A stretch of DNA of 64,000 nucleotides from Oryzias latipes (taxonomy: Eukaryota > Chordata > Actinopteri > Beloniformes > Adrianichthyidae), in the NCBI RefSeq assembly GCF_002234675.1, contig NC_019859.2, positions 35,726,960 through 35,790,959 on the forward strand, in the 5' to 3' direction. The notes beneath the pieces are model-generated. The model made no database searches and was not told where the DNA came from. It was given only the letters and a program-made list of their open reading frames with translations. Both the position numbers and the translations under genes were made by a program. Below are positions 1 through 11,300 of the stretch, piece by piece; positions within the stretch are counted from its first letter, which is position 1, and every line of letters starts with the position of its first letter.

Positions 1-615
1 CAGAGGACGGCCGTGTTGTCTGGTGTGGCCGGTCCGGAGGACGGCCGCGCGATCCGGCGTGGCAGACGAGGCGGGTCTGGCATAAAGTATGGGGCAAGCG
101 TGGCTAAGTCTGGGTTCTGCCAGCAGTCGGCTGGCGGGTCAGGCATGGAGTCCGCCAGCGGGTCAGGCATGGAGTCATGGTCGGGCATGGAGTCCACTGA
201 AGGAGCAGGCATGGAGCCCAGGATTGGCACAGTATAGTCAGGGTCGTGCTATGATGCATCGGGGACCCTCCTGGGAGCTGGGACGGGATGGGGTGCGTCC
301 GGCACCCTCCTGGGAGCAAGGACAGTTCGGGGTGCATCCAGGACCACCACTGGAAAATGGTTGTGGTGAATCCGGAACCACCACCTGAACAGGAACGGGC
401 TGGGGTGCATCCAGGACCACCACTGAAACAGGCTGTGGTGCGTCCGTTACCACCACCGGAACAGGAAAGGGATGGCGGCGGCGACGACGACGACGACCTC
501 CCCCTCATGGCAAGATGGCTCCACCAAGATGGCCCTCCATAGCAGAAGTGCAAAACTGGAGCATGTCAAACTCCCAGTATGACCTGGTCCAGGAAGAAAT
601 ATGTCTGGTCCATTC
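1..615. repeat. Degenerate tandem-repeat stretch next to an LTR fragment
   Basis: From about 240 to 470 the sequence repeats a degenerate block of roughly 45-50 bp around GGTGCATCCAGGACCACCA. From 120 to 220 it repeats GGCATGGAGTC. Both strands stay open over parts of it only because of this periodicity; I recognise no protein domain. It lies directly beside the LTR-like fragment at 616, so it may be internal sequence of the same retroelement read on the minus strand. That link is inference. Confidence 0.45.
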
Positions 616-790
616 TGTCAGGTAGGGAGGGCTGGGGAGCATGAAGGACCCAAAATGCAGAGACGGGAGGCACACGGTTCCAGGGCAAGGGGTTTATTCA
701 CAAACAAAAGGCGCTGCTAAGCAGGGAAACAAAATTAAACTCACTGTGGGCTTAGCATGAACACATGGCATGAAGACGGTCAGGGAAGAG
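616..790 (-). mobile_element. Partial Ty3-like LTR
   Basis: The stretch opens with TGTCAGGTAGGG and shares an ordered series of words with the complete solo LTR at 2191-2609: ACCCAAAATGCAGAG, GGCAAGGGGTTTA, ACAAACAAAAG, AACTCACTGTGG, ATGGCATGAA. It is truncated before the L2 element begins. Orientation follows the complete copy. Confidence 0.6.
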
Positions 791-829
791 ATGTTATGAT
801 GTGATGCTCTTGGGATTGGTTTCTTAGTT

Positions 830-3800
830 TTGACTGGCAAGATGGCGCCTGTGTTTGGCTTAGCCGCTGCCGGCAGGACACTCTCACAGAAATTTACAGT
901 TCTGTTTCTTTCTGTGCTTATTATTTTGTTTTTTGCAAACGACGTTTTAGCTGCTTTTGTTTACGACCGCCTTACACTGCTGTCTATTGGACTTTCGCTG
1001 ATCGGCAAAGATACCTCTTCTTCCTGCGCCGGCGTTCTTCGTTCCCTGCATCTGGCGCCTCCAGCCGGTGTCCTGACTGAGGGCCTACCGGTGCCACGCG
1101 GATCTCGGTGGAGGAGGAGAGGGAAAAGAGCTGGCGTCCAGGTAAAGATCAGGCTGCGATGGAAGCGAGGAGTGTCTTGTAGACGGCGACGAGCGTTCCT
1201 GGTCAGCTGTCATCTGTCGACTTCCACCGACCCAGATGCTTTTCCCGAGTCCCTGCTTGGACACGCAGGGTCTGGATTTCTGAGGCCGTGCTACCTGAGG
1301 ACCGTTCATCCAAGCTCTTCTTCGACATGGTCGCCTCTCCCTGTGGTTTCCGGATTCTCGGACTGCCTGGGTTCTAACCCTCAGCTCCTGTGGCCCCTGA
1401 CGCGGGTCGCTGACAACTTGCGCCGGGCTCCCTCCCCTCTGAGCATGGCGCTCCTCAACGCCCGATCCGTGGCTAACAAATCGTTTCTGCTAAACGATCT
1501 TATCGACTCCAGGAACATGGATCTTATGTTTCTGACTGAAACTTGGCAGCGGAATTCCGACCATTCGTCCTTCATTGAACTCTGCCCGGCCGGTTACTCC
1601 TTCATCGGACGGCCTCGGCCATCGGGTCGTGGAGGGGGAGTCGCCGCGGTCTTTCGGAATCGCCTCCTATGCCGCTCGGTGAGCGCTGTTCAATTTTCTT
1701 CATTCGAGCTCCAGGTGATCAAAGTCGGGAATAAGTACCCTCTTCACTGTGCCGTTGTCTACCGTCCACCTGGATCAAATGGTGTGTTTTTACAGGAGTT
1801 CAGCGACTTTCTTTCTTCCACTATGAAGCTGTCTAACCTGATCATAGTTGGTGATTTTAACATGCATATTAATGATGACTCTGATCTATTTGCCAGTGGT
1901 TTTATCAGCCTAATGGACTCTTTTAACTTTACTCAGCATGTGTCTGGGCCCACACATGTTAAAGGTGGCACACTCGATCTTGTTTTTAGCTTGGGTGTGC
2001 ATATTGATTTTATTTTTTCTGAGGACATTTTTATTTCTGACCATCATTGCATTTTTTTTAACTTATCTTTTTCTGTATCACTTTCGCCTGTACGCAGAGA
2101 AGTCAGCTCTCGCATCCTTAACTCCTCCACAGCTGAGGTCTTTTCTAATGCTTTTAACCTGGTCCTTTCTCCGTGTACTGATGTTAATACTGTCACGGTG
2201 GAGGGGTGGCTCGAGAGCCGGTAGGACCCAGAATGCAGAGGCAGGAGGCACAAAGTTCCGGGGCAAGGGGTTTAATTACAAACACAAACAAAAGCGCTGC
2301 AGAGCAGGATGACAAAAACCAAACGAAAACTCACTGTGGCGTGGCGAGGGACAAGGAACGAGGAACAGGGCATGACATGGCATGAACACCAGAACAGGAA
2401 TAATGGACCAACACAGGAGGAAGGCAGAGACAAGACTTATATACAGACAGGGCAGACAAGACACAGGTGAACACGATCAGGGCAGATGGGGACCAAAGGA
2501 AGTAAAACCCAAGAAAACAGACAAGACAGGATACTTTCAAAATAAAACAGGAAACAGAAACAAGACAGAACAAGGACCAAAAACAAGACAACAAGTTCAA
2601 ATCATGACAAATACTTTATTATGTAACTTTAACCGTTATTGTCTTTCCATCTTGGATGAAGTCTGTCCTGTTAAAACTAGACTGGCTCCTGTCACTAAGG
2701 TTTCCCCTTGGATTAACAATAGTATTCGCCGTCTGAAACAATTATGCAGAAAAGTTGAACGTTTATGGAAAAGAACTCACCTAGATGTTCATCTCCTTCA
2801 TCTTAAGGATCTTTTAGTTTCTTTTAACAATGCTGTTAGAGATGCGAGGGCTGCATATTTCACTAATCTCATTTCCAAAAGCAGAGGTAATCCTAAAGTG
2901 CTGTTCAACACTATTAGTGATATTGTTATGCCCAGTCCACCTGCCGTTCCCATCCATTCCAATGATGACTGTGAAAAGTTTTTATCATTTTTTATTGAAA
3001 AGGTCAGATCTGTGAGAAGCTCTCTGTGTCACACAGCTGGTCCTGGCTCTGGTTCTTTTCCTGGTCCGCCTCGTCCTGTGATTTTAGACACTTTCTCGCC
3101 TGTTTCCCTCCCTGAGCTAGTCAGATTAGTTGGCACAATGAAGTCATCCTCTTGCTCCCTCGACACATTGCCAACTTCTCTGCTCAAAGATGTCTTCCAG
3201 TCCATTGGTCCCTGTGTCCTGTCAATAATGAACTCGTCTCTGCTGTCTGGTCAAGTCCCTGAGCACTTTAAGGAAGCTGTTGTACTTCCTCTCCTTAAAA
3301 AACCTGGGCTTGACCCCTCCCTCTTGAGCAGTTTTAGACCCATTTCTAACCTTCCTTTCATGTCTAAAATTTTAGAAAAGGTTGTTGCCAAACAACTTAC
3401 AGCTGCTCTCGACAGTCATGGGATACTTGATCATTTTCAGTCAGGTTTTCGCAGAGCTCACTCCACTGAAACAGCCCTTCTCAGAGTCACTAATGACATC
3501 CTGATGCAGGGTGATGCAGGAAAATGCTCTGTGTTACTGTTATTAGACCTGACCGCAGCCTTTGACACTGTGGACCATTACACCCTCTTGGACAGGCTGA
3601 AAAACTGGGTTGGGGTCTCCGGATGAGCCTTAAACTGGTTTTCATCATATTTGACTGGCAGATCTTTCTCTGTTGTCTTCTCCAAGTTTAAGTCTTCCTC
3701 TGCTCCTCTCACTTCTGGTGTGCCCCAAGGCTCAGTTTTGGGACCTTTATTGTTTATTTTATATCTGCTGCCTTTACAGCATATTTTAAGTTCTTTTAAT

Positions 3801-4652
3801 GACATTTCTTATCACTTTTATGCTGACGATATTCAGCTTTATGTGTCTTTTAAACCCCAGGATGTTTTTAAAATACAGACTTTACAAAAGTGTCTGGATT
3901 CAGTTAAGAGCTGGATGAATCACAACTTTCTCCAACTCAATGAAGCCAAAACTGAGGTCCTAGTTTGTGCTCCTGACAGTTGTCTCCCCAAGATAATCCA
4001 TGAGCTCGGCTCACTTGCTTCTTTTATCGAGCCCTCTGTCAGGAACCTAGGTGTAACTTTAGACCCGGTTTTATCCCTGGACTCCCATGTCGGGTCACTC
4101 GTTCGCTCTTGTTTTTATCATCTAAAAAACATTGCAAAATTGAGTCCAGTTGTGTCCCGTTCTGAGATGGAGATGCTCATTCACAGTTTTATATCCTCCC
4201 GTCTTGACTATTGCAACTCCATCTTCACATGTTTAAGTAAAAAATCTCTAGAACGGCTCCAGATTGTCCAGAACGCTGCTGCTAGGCTTTTAACCAATTC
4301 ATCCAAGTTCTCACACATCACCCCGTTGTTAATGCAGCTGCACTGGCTCCCCATCCACTACAGAGTGCATTTTAAAATCCTGGTCTTAACATACAGAGCT
4401 CTTAATGACCAAGCACCAGTCTACATAAAAGACCTGGTGCAGCCATACACTCCCAGCAGGTCACTGAGGTCATGTGACCAGGGTCTGCTGGCTGTTAAGA
4501 GAACCCGTTTAAAGACTAAAGGAGACAGAGCCTTTGCCACGGTGGCCCCATCCCTCTGGAACTCTCTTCCTCTCAGCCTCAGATCTGTGGACTCAGTGTT
4601 TTCTTTTAAAAAGCAGCTAAAAACATATCTTTTTAAAATAGCTTTTTCTTAA
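830..4652 (+). pseudogene. L2 ORF2 (endonuclease-reverse transcriptase), interrupted
   Basis: The endonuclease part covers about 1440-2100. Its motifs are NARSVANK, LTETW, RGGGVAAVFR, VVYRPPGSNG, IIVGDFNMH, GGTLDLVFS and ISDHH, which include the catalytic Glu, Asp-x-Asn and Asp-His residues. The reverse transcriptase part covers about 3240-4050, with FRPISNLPF, GFRRAHSTETALL, LDLTAAFDTVDH, GVPQGSVLGPLLF and the catalytic YADD. Two lesions break it: the 419-bp solo LTR at 2191 and one in-frame TGA at 3624-3626, between the LDLTAAFD and GVPQGS motifs. Outside the LTR and its duplicated site the frame is the same on both sides, so the copy was probably intact quite recently. It would make a membrane-independent nuclear enzyme for target-primed reverse transcription, but this copy cannot. 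Confidence 0.85.
2191..2609 (-). mobile_element. Solo LTR (Ty3-like) with 5-bp target duplication
   Basis: The ends are TGTCACGG on the left and ATCATGACA on the right, giving TG...CA termini in both readings. The flanks carry a perfect 5-bp duplication AATAC (2186-2190 and 2610-2614). On the minus strand there is a TATA-like TATATAAG and, further on, an AATTAAA polyadenylation-type signal, in the order expected of a U3-R-U5 LTR. It sits inside the L2 ORF. No internal retroelement sequence remains, so it is a solo LTR left by recombination. Confidence 0.85.
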
Positions 4653-4755
4653 TTTCTTTTTAACATGTGTTTTTACTGTGTTTTACTGTTGTTTTATCGT
4701 GTTGTACTGTGAAGCACTTTGTGATTTTTATCTGGAAAGGTGCTATACAAATAAA

Positions 4756-4789
<34 letters not shown>

Positions 4790-5009
4790 GACCTGGGGCC
4801 TGTTTCAGAAAGGAGGTTCAACCAACTCTGAGGTTGAACTTGAACTCCGAGTTGGTCAATCGGGAAATTAACAACTCTGAGTTTTCTGTTTCAGAGAAGC
4901 TGATCCGAGTAAGATCAATCAACTCTGAGTGGACTGATTCGGAGGTGAGCGTGAGCACCGCGACTATAAGAAGCCATTATCAATGGAGCGCAGATATCAC
5001 GAGTCACCA

Positions 5010-6139
5010 TGGCAACCGTGAAAAAAAGAGGTCTGCGTATTTTTCGCCAGCTGAACTTGACGTGCTGCTGCAGAGTTACAGTGAATATGAGCATATATTC
5101 CAGAAGAAAAGCAACACCGCTGCATCTGCAAAACAGACAGTTAGCGTGGGAAAACATAGCTGCTCAAGTTAATGCCTAAGTTTGCATTTAAATCATTGTC
5201 ATAAAATATTGACTGTAATAATTTTTTAAATAGCGTACGGTGTGAAATAAAAAAATGGGGATATTTAGGAGTACTTTTGAAGTGTTCTTCCTGGTGTAAA
5301 TGCATGAAATGCTGCATAGTGTACAGAACCAATCTGGGGGAAAATGCATTTAACGTCGGTAATGTTTAAAGGACTTTCTTGTTAACACTCCCCTCTTGCC
5401 AACTTTGGTCAGTTTAATATTAATACATTCAATTGTGTTTTTCAAAGTGAACTTTTGTCTACTGTTGAACCTTTCGCTGCGCGAAGACTTCTCCTTACTT
5501 TTCTCTCGTCTTTCCGACCGTGGTCAAAAGCGCAGGGGAGATTTCCTTCAGGGAATTCTCCTTCGGGGTTCACTTCCCGTTCGAAACCCTCAACCTCCAG
5601 AGCGGAATAAGAATGACTCCAAAACAGTTATTCTGGGAATGACACCTTCTTTTTATTTAACTAAGTGCTCCGTCCTCTGAACACACAATATATCCCACGC
5701 ACACACCTCCGCTCCGTGCTCACCCCCCCCCCCCCATCTGCACCTGCACTCGCCCCTCCCCTTGTCTCTCGTGGCTCGCACCCCGCTCAGCACACACACA
5801 CTGCAACACTACCCTTGTATTGATCAAGTGGTATAGGTTTATATGGGATTAAGAAAGTAAGCAGTGCTAGAAAATTGTGTTTCCAAAAAGTAATTGTTAC
5901 ATTAATCTAATTCAATGTCCCTGATTTCATTTTCATGTAGATGCAATCCTGCAGGAATTAAAAGAACATGGCAGCAGCTAAAAGTGAAAAAAAAATCGAG
6001 TCTTCTCAAAATCCTCGTAAATGTAATTCTCTACAAATTAATGCAGCCTCCTCGTCTATTGGGCCCTCCAAAAAAGAACAAGCCATTCTTGTCACTTAGA
6101 CCGTCTCTGTGTGACGGACATTTGGGCAATGAAGGTTAA
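5010..6139 (+). pseudogene. Harbinger Myb/SANT-like protein remnant
   Basis: Two segments show the Myb-like DNA-binding protein that accompanies Harbinger transposases. The first, at about 5025-5140, reads KRSAYFSPAELDVLLQSYSE and continues into KKSNTAASAK. The second, at about 5940-5995, reads NPAGIKRTWQQLKVK. The reading frame is lost between the segments and near residue AKQ of the first. The family protein binds element ends and helps import the transposase into the nucleus. This copy is dead and is further split by the LTR at 5463. Confidence 0.6.
5463..5808. mobile_element. Solo LTR inside Harbinger copy 1
   Basis: It begins TGTTGAACC and ends CTGCAACA, giving a TGTTG...CAACA inverted terminus, and is flanked by a perfect 4-bp duplication CTAC (5459-5462 and 5809-5812). 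The related Harbinger copy at 21208-22659 has the empty site: the sequence GTCTACCCTTGTATTG runs through there uninterrupted. A TTTATT at about 5651 may be the polyadenylation signal on the minus strand. The family (Ty3 or BEL) is not decided. Confidence 0.75.
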
Positions 6140-6423
6140 AGCGAAAAATACCGCTTCGTCTTTAAAAAGGGGAGGAGACCGGCATAAACTTTGAGTTTAG
6201 GGAATAAAACCTGCTCCCGACCAGGTTAGGTTCACAGCATAAGTAACCATGGATACTGACTCCGAGTATAAGTTACCTCTCTTTCAGAAACGGGTTTGAC
6301 TTACTCTATTTACTCTGGTTTAACAAACCTCCCATTCTGAAACGGAAAACCCAGAGTTTCCCTGATTTCAGGGTTAATGCACTCAGAGTTTACACTTAAC
6401 CTCCTTTCTGAAACAGGCCCCAG

Positions 6424-6634
6424 CACAAGAGGGAGGCAGAGACAAGACTTAAATACAAACAGCACTGACAAGACACAGGTGAACATGATCGGGAGAGATT
6501 GGGACTAGGGAAGTAAAACTCAAAAGCATGACAAAACAGGAAACCTTTCAAAATAAAACAGGAAACAGAACTCAAACATGACAGAAACCAAAACGGAAAG
6601 CTAAAACCAATACAAAGAAACCCAAACCATGACA
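6424..6634 (-). mobile_element. LTR fragment related to the 2191-2609 solo LTR
   Basis: It shares GGCAGAGACAAGACTTA, GACAAGACACAGGTGAACA, TTTCAAAATAAAACAGGAAA and the terminal CCATGACA with the complete LTR. The Harbinger element at 4796-6420 appears to have inserted into this LTR. The bases just left of Harbinger (AATGGACC) match the corresponding LTR position, but the rest of that half is missing. Confidence 0.65.
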
Positions 6635-6667
6635 TGTGTCTGACATTATTCTTTGTAATGTTTAGAG

Positions 6668-7140
6668 AGATTTGACCACAACCCCCTTTGTAAAAAGATC
6701 TGTGGCTGTTGGAAAGAACCCGCTGCTCCACACCAGCGAACACGTCTCTGAGCAAAGCAGCTGGACTCAGGACAACCGAGTCTCCCGGGAGGTTTGTATC
6801 TCCAAGCAGAGGAGTGGCGTTGGGACGGGCGGAGGCAGAGTCCTGAGAAACCGTCCAAACAATCATCTGAATCTGTGTTTCCAGTCGGGTCCAGACCATA
6901 TAAAGGCTGATGTTATTCCAGTTCATCCACGGATAAATGTTGTTAGCACGGATTAGCCTAACCCTAACCCTTCTTCCAGGTCCGTTCTGCCTAAATAAAG
7001 CACTGACCGCACGGATTTAAAAACTATTAGCAAACAAGCACTAAATAATAATCATTAACTATAATAATAGCACGTTTAGAAAATCATCTCGCTCTATGTT
7101 GGAGCTTTGTTTTCAACAGAACTCATCATTTCTTCTTCTA
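6668..7140. repeat. Dispersed repeat, copy A (class unknown)
   Basis: This stretch matches 50571-51064 in the same orientation. Shared words include GAGCAAAGCAGCTGGACTCAGG / GAGCGAGCTGCTGGACTCAGG, GCAGAGTCCTGAGAAACCGT, AAAGGCTGATGTT, ATCCACGG.TAAATG and GTTAGCACG.. .TTAGCCTAA. I see no coding motif and no clear termini. Confidence 0.6.
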
Positions 7141-7509
7141 CTGCTGTACGGTAATTTATCCGGACCAATCACCATCTGACACGTCATCCGAACAAAAGGA
7201 CCGCCAATCAAATAGTGATAGGTGTCACAAACGAACACTTATTGCAGGCTGAACAGTTTTGGTACCTGCAGTGGAGGTCTCTGAATCATTAGGGACAGGA
7301 CTGAGTCTGTTCTACCAGCCGCCTTCAGGAAGACGTGACCCCTCCCACACAGAGACGATGGGGAGGAGCTTCTTTGCTCAACAGTGCACCCCACAGCTAA
7401 TTATGTATGTATTTGTTTATTTATTAGGTTAGTTATTTTAATTTAAATTGATTGATGAAAGCATTTCATGGTTGCATTGCAATGGAATTTGAGCATGTGA
7501 GAATCAAAA
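7141..7509. other. Intergenic, nothing recognised
   Basis: This stretch has a mixed AT-rich composition with no conserved splice-flanked exon, RNA gene or transposon end that I can identify. Confidence 0.5.
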
Positions 7510-7900
7510 CTGGAGTGACTGATTAATTGAGCAGCAGTTTGGAGGAGATGTTAAATAAGGACTGGCTCCTCTTGTAAAGGTGGTCTGTAGTGGTGGTCCA
7601 GTCCAGCTTGTTGGTCACCTATAGGACTGTACCATCTCCACACGTCTCCCTCAGTGTGCGTGGGGCCGTGGTGTTGGAGCTCCAGGACCATTTCTTTGGT
7701 CTTCTGGACCTTCAGCTGCAGCTGATTCTTCCTGCTCCAGACCCACAAAGTCCTCCACCAGCCGCCTATACTCCCCAATCCTCTCCCCCTCGAAGGACGC
7801 CACAAAGGTTGTACCGTCTGAAAACGACTGCCGCGGTGTTGTGGCAGAAGTCAGACGTTTACAGTGTGAACAGATCAGGAGACAGGACAGTTCCCTGCAG
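7510..7900 (-). pseudogene. Rex1-like reverse transcriptase fragment
   Basis: Read on the minus strand from about 7900 down, the frames give in order LQGTVLSPDLFTLYTSDFC, then GGEDWG.YRRLVEDFV, WSRKNQLQLKVQKTKEMVLE, HGPTHTEGD and LDWTDHHYRPPLQEEPVLI-like words. That is the order of the thumb-side RT region of Rex1/CR1-group LINEs (QGTVLSP, ...YRRLVEDF..W...N.LQLN..KTKEMV.D, ...KLDW). Several frameshifts separate them, so this is a dead 5'-truncated fragment. Confidence 0.65.
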
Positions 7901-8341
7901 CTGAGTAGGTAAAAATAGAAACTTTATCAAGTTTTGCATTCCTGCATGAACTTTTGTCTTTCAACCTTGAATAAGTTTAACCTAAACATGATATAATGTA
8001 AAAAAAAAAAAAATGTTCATTTTTATTCAGTAAGCTGCAGGATAGTTAAAGTATTTCAAAGGGCAAAAGAAAAAAATCAAATGTACATAAAATGCTCTGT
8101 GAGCTGAACTGTGGGCATGTAGAGCTGCTACTGTTTTCTGCTCTTAGTTGCTGACGCCCACCACCCCCTTTCTGTCTTTTAAATGGCTGAAACCACAGGA
8201 AGGAGGAAGTGGTTGTTTTGTGTGTAATTCATTTTCACAAACAGATACACAGTGACCCTCATAGGAAATTTCTGCCACTGCTTCGGTAAATGACAGACCA
8301 AATACTGGCATTGCTGTACCGGCTTGCCCACTTTGGCAACA

Positions 8342-11300
8342 ATGAGGCCCATTTCTATGTATTTCTGTCTTTTATACGGTAAGTTCTTTTCTAAATTCAA
8401 CATATCTGGGTAATTATGAACCATTGATTCTGTGATTTGTCTGTGAAGCTGCCGTCACAGAGAGTTATGAGATCAATATAGAAGGATTTGAAGGGGAACA
8501 GACCTCGTTCCTCTGCTCTCATAAACTGGCAAGTTCGAGGAAAAAGTACTTCTGCAAAGATCCATGCAATAAGGACGAAGACATCTTGGCTACAGTTGTA
8601 CCTGGTGGAAGGACAGTGAAAGGACGACTTTCTCTGAAGGACTTTGGGGACGGAGTCTTCAGTGTGACTTTCAATCCGCTCCAGCTGTCAGACACACATC
8701 TATACTACTGTGCGGTGGAAAGACTCGGCTTTGTCACATACACCTCAGTGGACATACGTGTTCAGAAAGGTGCGTGGATCATAATTTCATCTTAGCTTCA
8801 AGGTTTAATGGAACTTTGCAATGTTCGTGCTTTAAAAAACAGCTTCATAAACCCAAAAATGTCAACATGTTTTCATGTGCATAAGCAGAGCTTCACCCTT
8901 CTGTCATCTCAACATTCTGTTTTTTCTATGGGTCAAAACTTACCCACCCTGCCAAAACCCTCAAATAAAGCAGCTTAATTTAATTTTAAATCTAAACTGT
9001 TTTGTGGATGTTGAAACAACCTGTTACCTATGAATTCAACTCAAGGCAATTCGTTTTTTTGGTCTTTTTTTGTTACACAATACAAAAACCAACAGTTTTT
9101 TTACACACTAAAGGTCTGTTATTGCTATTTTTTTAAAGGTGAAGTAATTACTACTGACTTAATTATATTCAAAGTGAAAAACAGCCGACACTGGAATTTC
9201 TTTGTCAATGGTTTATTCTTATAAGAGTTTAAAAGTTTTTTTGTATGACTGTAATTGTGTAAGAGTATAAAAGTGTTTGTGTGTTAGTTTGTGTTTGTGT
9301 GTGAATTAGAGAGTGTTTGTGTGAAGCTTTTGACATTTTTCTGGTTTTCCAATGCTTTTACAAGCCACGGGTCATAAACGATCCATACGACGATTTTTGT
9401 ACACTAGTGGTGTACAAATTGAGTCCTTTTAGGAAAAGTTATGAAATTAAAAGTACAAGTTAAGTACAGTTTAAGGTATTTTTTTGGACAAATAAACACA
9501 TCAGTGGGTCAGTTTTAACCCGCAAGACAACAAAAGGGTTTGTATGACTTGGCCAGATTTGATCTCATGACTTTTCAGTCACAGGGCAGACGCTCTACCA
9601 CAAGGCCACTGAGCTGGCTGTGTGCAGATACACGTGTATCATGAAGGATCGTGAAAGGCCGACTTTTCAGACGTGGAAAATGGGAATATTGTACCAAGAT
9701 TTTGACAGACTTGTCATAGTTTGTATGAACAAGTGTTTCGTGAAGCAATGGAACTTTGAACATTTCTTTGCGTCTCTACAGCTCTGACCACACCTGCGTC
9801 ACATGTTTCTTCAACATTCCCACCCCAGCCTGTTTCCAGCTCAGCACCATTATTCACGAACTCCACCATGGAGCCAACAAACTCCTCCACAGGTGGGATC
9901 AACAGAAATCAACGTTTATACTCTGATCGATCTGTTTCATTAAAAGAATTAATCCATGTTTCCTTACAGCCACAATTCCACCAGAAAATGAAGAGAAAGT
10001 GAACTGGGGTAAGCTCACATTTGATCATGAATGTAGTATGATAATTATACTTTTGAAATCTACACTTCAAAAGAAAACTGACAGTCTTCCATCCTGATAT
10101 TTGGTTCATTGAACAGTGAGATAGAAAATCACAAAATCCACTTTGAAGAATTGATACACAATTATTTTCATTTCATTGACAGAAATAATAACTGGCTGGG
10201 TAGCTCGGTTGGTAAGGTGAGAGGCTAAAATGCAGGAATCCAGGGTTCGATTCCCGGAGGGGAATGAGCAAAGGCACTGGGGCCAATTACCACATCAATG
10301 GCAAGCAATTAACATCACTTAGTGAGGGTCCTTTGGCAAGACCCTTAACGCTACTGCATCCCGAGTGTGGCTCAGCTGCAGCTCACCCCTCCCCCAGGGG
10401 ATGGGTCAAATGCCATTGTGGGATAAACAAAGTATCAATTATTATTATTAAATAAGTATTTGATCCCCTAGTAACCATCCAGAGTTCTGGTTCACACAGA
10501 CCAGTTCGACTCTCCTTATCAACCAGTCAACTGACCTGAAGACACCTGCTAGAACTGATCACCTGACCAGACTCCAAACTCTCCAACATGGACAGACTCT
10601 TTAGTCAAGTTCTTTTTAAGACTAAACAATTAGCATCAAATACTTAGGTCCACCCTATCTTGTTGTCTTTTCAGGAACAGTATTATATGCTACATCGGGA
10701 ACCTTTGCAGTGCTCGTTCTGTTGATACTAGCTGCATGCTGCTGGAACCTGAAAGACATTTCAAAACCTCAACTGAATATCTGCTCCACTAACAGAGACG
10801 CCAGCACACAGGAGGTAGATCGAAGTCTGATAATCTTTTTTCTGCATGCAACCCACTTGTTGCATTCATTTGCATGTGTTTGTCAGCCAACATATTCCGT
10901 TGCACGCGGATTATTCTTTTCTTCACTTCTTTTCAGCCTTTGTACTGAAGACAACAATATTGAAAAATTATATTAACACGATTAAAAAAAGCACCAATTT
11001 GTTTGTAATTGATCAAACGTGGGTAATGCGATAATTTGACACCCCTGAAAATCCCGAAGCTCAGTGATGCGAGTCTCCCATGATTTATGGAGTAAATGCA
11101 ACAGCATCTCTGAATGTGCTTCTGTAACTGTCATGGAGCACAACAAATGCATCAGTCTGCTCGAACAGTGTGTAAGTCTTCTTGATGATGATGGTTTATT
11201 TCTCCTCGATAGTCTGCATAGAAGCACAAAGGAATCCCTAACAGCCAGAGATTCTAGTCTTCGGTCCGAGTCCTCTTCCTCCTTCATACTGAGGATCGAA

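Larger units (their letters stand above)
800..4788 (+). mobile_element. Near-full-length L2-clade LINE
   Basis: This non-LTR retrotransposon encodes an apurinic-type endonuclease followed by a reverse transcriptase. It ends in a 3' tail (GGTGCTATACAAATAAAG followed by about ten ATT units) that is characteristic of teleost L2 elements. It is split by the solo LTR at 2191-2609. The order of domains, the tail and the motifs listed for its ORF support the L2 clade rather than Rex1 or RTE. The exact 5' boundary is uncertain, because a fragment of another repeat abuts it near 790. Confidence 0.85.
4796..6420 (+). mobile_element. PIF/Harbinger-type element, copy 1
   Basis: The terminal inverted repeats start GGGCCTGTTTCAGAAAGGAG and end with the matching complement. 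The flanks are CTG on the left and CAG on the right, fitting the 3-bp CWG target of Harbinger elements except for one base. It carries decayed pieces of the Myb/SANT-like accessory protein but no recognisable transposase. An inverted relative lies at 21208-22659. Compared with that copy, this one has an extra 346-bp LTR at 5463-5808. Confidence 0.8.

Noticed and set aside
104-553. 149-residue open frame on the minus strand
   Set aside because: It follows a degenerate tandem repeat with low-complexity composition and matches no family I know.
6958-6968. Telomere-like TAACCCTAACCC
   Set aside because: Only two units (CCTAACCCTAACCC), and the same place in copy B reads CCTAAGCTAACCC, so it is part of the dispersed repeat.
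10194-10265. Possible tRNA gene
   Set aside because: Only the A and B boxes are tRNA-like; the cloverleaf cannot be closed and a SINE body and tail follow.
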